From an uncultured Phycisphaerae bacterium (GTDB lineage Bacteria > Planctomycetota > Phycisphaerae > Sedimentisphaerales > Anaerohalosphaeraceae), in assembly GCA_937949545.1 (NCBI GenBank), contig CALEDR010000030.1, positions 62,001 through 126,000 on the forward strand: a stretch of DNA of 64,000 bases, given 5' to 3'. Made by a program: the position numbers and the translations under genes. The notes under the pieces are model-generated. The model saw nothing but the letters and a program-made list of their open reading frames with translations, was not told the origin of the DNA and did no database searches. The stretch's first letter is position 1; every line of letters begins with the position of its first letter. Below are positions 62,157-64,000 of the stretch, one piece after another.

Positions 62157-62311
62157 GACATACAGGGCCTATTAGCCCCAGAAATCCTTTTACAGTCTGT
62201 CGGGTCATAAATCAGCCCGACGGGAGAGCATATTCCTTGCAAAAAACCGGTATTTTTCTATAATGCAACGGCCGAAAAAAGAACCGAAAAGGTAGGGAAT
62301 TCGTAGGAAAA

Positions 62312-62395
62312 GGCCGAGTGGCGGAAAGGCAGACGCTGGGGACTTAAAATCCCCTGCCCGTTTTGGGCGTATGGGTTCGACTCCCATCTCGGCCA
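62312..62395 (+). tRNA. tRNA-Leu (anticodon TAA)
   Basis: An 84-nt cloverleaf: acceptor stem GGCCGAG (62312-62318) pairs with CTCGGCC (62388-62394), discriminator A at 62395. The anticodon stem GGGGA/TCCCC encloses loop CTTAAAA with anticodon TAA at 62345-62347. A long variable arm (CCCGTTTTGGGCG region) marks a class II tRNA, and the T arm ATGGG-TTCGACT-CCCAT is normal. CCA is not encoded. Confidence 0.97.
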
Positions 62396-62465
62396 CTCCG
62401 GTCGTCAAAAGTCTGCTAAAACGGCCTTGTAGCGGAAATAGGAACCCCTGAATCCATCGGGAGAA

Positions 62466-63803
62466 ATGAACATGGCGGAAATCAAGAAAACTCAATTGCA
62501 GGATGTAGAACGGCCGAATCTGTATCGGGAATTCTTCCCTTATACGGAGTTTCCGAAGCTGGAATTTGAAGAAGCCGCTGTCCCGATGGAGATTCCGAAG
62601 GATTTCTGGATTACCGACACGACTTTCCGGGACGGCCAGCAGGCTCGGGCCCCCTATTCGGCAGAGCAGGTAGCCCGGATTTATGAATATTTTCACCAAA
62701 TCAACGGGGAAACAGGGTTGATTCGCCAGTGTGAATTCTTCCTGTACTCGGATCGAGACCGTAAAGCGGTGCAGCTCTGTCAGGAAAAAGGCTATCGGTA
62801 TCCGGAAGTGACCGGCTGGATTCGGGCCACCGCGGCGGACTTTAAGTATGTCACCCAGCTGGGGCTCAAAGAGACCGGAATTTTAACCAGCGCCAGCGAT
62901 TATCACATCTTTCTGAAGCTGAAGATGACGCGTTCGCAGGCAATGCAGGCCTATCTGGATATTGTGAAAGCGGCCCTGGACAACGGGATTCTGCCCCGGT
63001 GCCATTTCGAGGACATTACCCGGGCGGATTATGACGGGTTTGTCCTGCCGTTTGCGGCGGAACTGCTGAAACTTTCGCAGCAGTACAACTGCCCGGTGAA
63101 GATTCGTTTGTGCGATACACTGGGGTTTGCGGTACCGTATCCGAATGCAAAGCTGCCGCGGTCCCTGCCGAAACTGGTGGCGGGGCTGCGCCGGCTGGGG
63201 GTACCGTCGGCCTGGCTGGAATGGCACGGACACAACGATTTTCACAAAGTGGAAATTAATGCAGCAACAGCCTGGCTGTACGGGTGCAGTGCGGCCAACT
63301 GTGCGATTTTCGGCGTAGGCGAGCGGACAGGCAATCCGCCGCTGGAGGCGCTGGTGATTGAGCATGCACAGCTGGCGGGCACAAATCCGAAAATCAACTA
63401 TGCCGCCATCACCGAACTGGCCCAGTACGCTCAAAAGGAGCTGGGATTCCACCTGCCGGCCAATTATCCGCTGGTGGGACGGGATTTCAACGTAACACGG
63501 GCTGGGATTCACGCGGACGGCCTCTTGAAGAACGAGGAAATTTACAACTGTTTTGACACGCTCAAACTGCTTAAGCGTCCGGTGGGCGTAGCCATTACCG
63601 ACAAGTCGGGGGTAGCGGGCATCAAGCACTGGATCGAGTCGCGCTACCAGATTGAGATTCCCAAACATGACCCGCGCATCACTGCGATTAAAAACAAAAT
63701 CGATGAAGAATACAGTGCAGATCGGATGTCTGCGATTTCGGACGAAGAGATGGAGGCGTGGGTTCGTCAGGTATTCGGCAATCAGCTGCCGCCGGAGAGG
63801 TGA
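62466..63803 (+). CDS. Re-type citrate synthase-like enzyme (homocitrate/isopropylmalate synthase family)
   Basis: A 445-residue DRE-TIM metallolyase. Catalytic segments: FWITDTTFRDGQQARAPYS (about 47-65), ETGILTSASDYHIFLKLKMTRSQAM, CHFEDITRAD, RLCDTLGFAVPYPN, WHGHNDFHKVEINA (metal-binding HxH) and GVGERTGNPPLEALVIEH. From my knowledge of the family, DTTFRDGQQAR plus the EFFLYS segment is typical of Re-citrate synthases of anaerobes (Clostridium kluyveri, Desulfovibrio). Substrate not proven; 2-isopropylmalate or homocitrate synthase remain alternatives. ATG at 62466 or 62472; GGGAG lies eight bases before the latter. Confidence 0.75.
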   Translation: MNMAEIKKTQLQDVERPNLYREFFPYTEFPKLEFEEAAVPMEIPKDFWITDTTFRDGQQARAPYSAEQVARIYEYFHQINGETGLIRQCEFFLYSDRDRKAVQLCQEKGYRYPEVTGWIRATAADFKYVTQLGLKETGILTSASDYHIFLKLKMTRSQAMQAYLDIVKAALDNGILPRCHFEDITRADYDGFVLPFAAELLKLSQQYNCPVKIRLCDTLGFAVPYPNAKLPRSLPKLVAGLRRLGVPSAWLEWHGHNDFHKVEINAATAWLYGCSAANCAIFGVGERTGNPPLEALVIEHAQLAGTNPKINYAAITELAQYAQKELGFHLPANYPLVGRDFNVTRAGIHADGLLKNEEIYNCFDTLKLLKRPVGVAITDKSGVAGIKHWIESRYQIEIPKHDPRITAIKNKIDEEYSADRMSAISDEEMEAWVRQVFGNQLPPER

Positions 63804-64000
63804 GGGGTTTGGCTGGGCGGGCGGTTCAGGCGGTTTTGTTTGATTTGGGCGAGACGCTGCTGCTGTTCGGACGCCTGAAGGCAGGCATACTTTTTAAGCA
63901 GGCAGCCCGCTTTTCATATGACTATCTGAAACAGATGGGCCAGCCGGTCGGCCGATTCGGAGTCTATCGGCTCTGGAATCTTTTGGGAATCCGGCTGCAT
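63800..64000 (+). CDS. HAD-superfamily hydrolase, N-terminal fragment
   Basis: The frame stays open to the window edge, 67 residues visible. AVLFDLGETLLLFGRLK shows HAD motif I in the DxGxT form (second Asp replaced by Gly), as in phosphatases and dehalogenase-like members. The GTG at 63800 overlaps the preceding stop; a TTG at 63809 with GAGAGG upstream is an alternative. The domain needed for substrate choice lies outside. Confidence 0.75.
   Translation, partial: MRGLAGRAVQAVLFDLGETLLLFGRLKAGILFKQAARFSYDYLKQMGQPVGRFGVYRLWNLLGIRLH

Larger units (their letters stand above)
60919..62311. other. 1.4-kb gap with no intact protein gene
   Basis: Between the thioesterase and the tRNA gene there is no convincing complete protein gene. 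It begins AT-rich (60901-60990), contains the candidate RNA unit (61055-61630), then decayed sequence with the dispersed repeat, the 14-bp tandem repeat and the McrC-like remnant. It looks like the residue of an accessory insertion near a tRNA gene. Confidence 0.6.

Noticed and set aside
62312-62395. tRNA-Leu as an att site for an integrated element
   Set aside because: No duplicate of the tRNA 3' end was found up- or downstream, and the decayed sequence lies on the 5' side, whereas most elements insert at the 3' end. No integrase gene is visible.

Overview
This window looks like a chromosomal segment of an anaerobic, flagellated, Gram-negative member of the Planctomycetota, probably Phycisphaerae-like. 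That placement is inferred from several things together: proteins of the DUF1080 family, many lipoproteins, large conserved proteins without assignable function, flagellar P- and L-ring genes, a cytosolic group 3b-type [NiFe] hydrogenase and a probable Re-type citrate synthase. Genes are densely packed, with many ATGA start/stop overlaps. No rRNA, CRISPR array or intact mobile element is visible. One tRNA gene, tRNA-Leu(TAA), is present.

Layout. 1-7.8 kb (minus strand): flagellar hook and rod operon flgD-flgE-PilZ protein-flgF-flgG-flgA-flgH-flgI, with flgI cut by the window edge. A divergent sigma-54 activator at 8.1 kb may be its regulator. 9.6-14.8 kb (minus): rarA, 5-formyl-THF cyclo-ligase, a LysM/L,D-transpeptidase, a von Willebrand protein and an ExbB/ExbD pair, all tightly coupled. 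14.9-19.1 kb: GAF-GGDEF diguanylate cyclase, MerR-type regulator with a large palindrome upstream, an unknown gene, flhG and fliA. 19.2-20.7 kb: HEAT-repeat lipoprotein and FmdB-type zinc ribbon protein. 21-26.2 kb: rex, the four-subunit hydrogenase operon and its maturation protease. A Rex-like operator lies just downstream of a good promoter, so the operon appears to be governed by NADH/NAD+ balance and autoregulated.

26.4-30.3 kb: two DUF1080 proteins, a DEAD-box helicase, gmhA and a cupin. 30.6-34.5 kb: an 853-residue membrane protein with a kinase-like N-lobe and two further unassigned genes; this is the least explained block. 34.6-42.5 kb (plus): purA, uppS, cdsA, phoH, an HD-domain membrane phosphodiesterase, ybeY, a CNNM/CBS protein and recO. 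42.5-48.4 kb (minus): ruvB, ruvA, ruvC, cysS, ispF, hisB, hisC. 48.7-53.5 kb (minus): secreted Arg/Pro-rich protein, accD, rpe, pgk, gap. 53.6-60.3 kb (minus): tilS, a lipoprotein exo/endonuclease-phosphatase, a TPR-like lipoprotein, ispD, cobA-type adenosyltransferase, a PilZ protein and murD. 60.4-64 kb (plus): a thioesterase, a 1.4-kb region without a convincing complete protein gene, tRNA-Leu, the citrate-synthase-like gene and the start of a HAD hydrolase.

The 60.9-62.3 kb gap deserves most attention. It has a near-consensus promoter and an intrinsic terminator framing about 570 nt with strong inverted repeats, a copy of a dispersed repeat family also found at 25.7 kb, and a decayed C-terminal fragment of an McrC-like restriction subunit next to the tRNA gene. 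Cyclic dinucleotide signalling recurs across the window: a GGDEF enzyme, two PilZ receptors and a PgpH-like HD phosphodiesterase.
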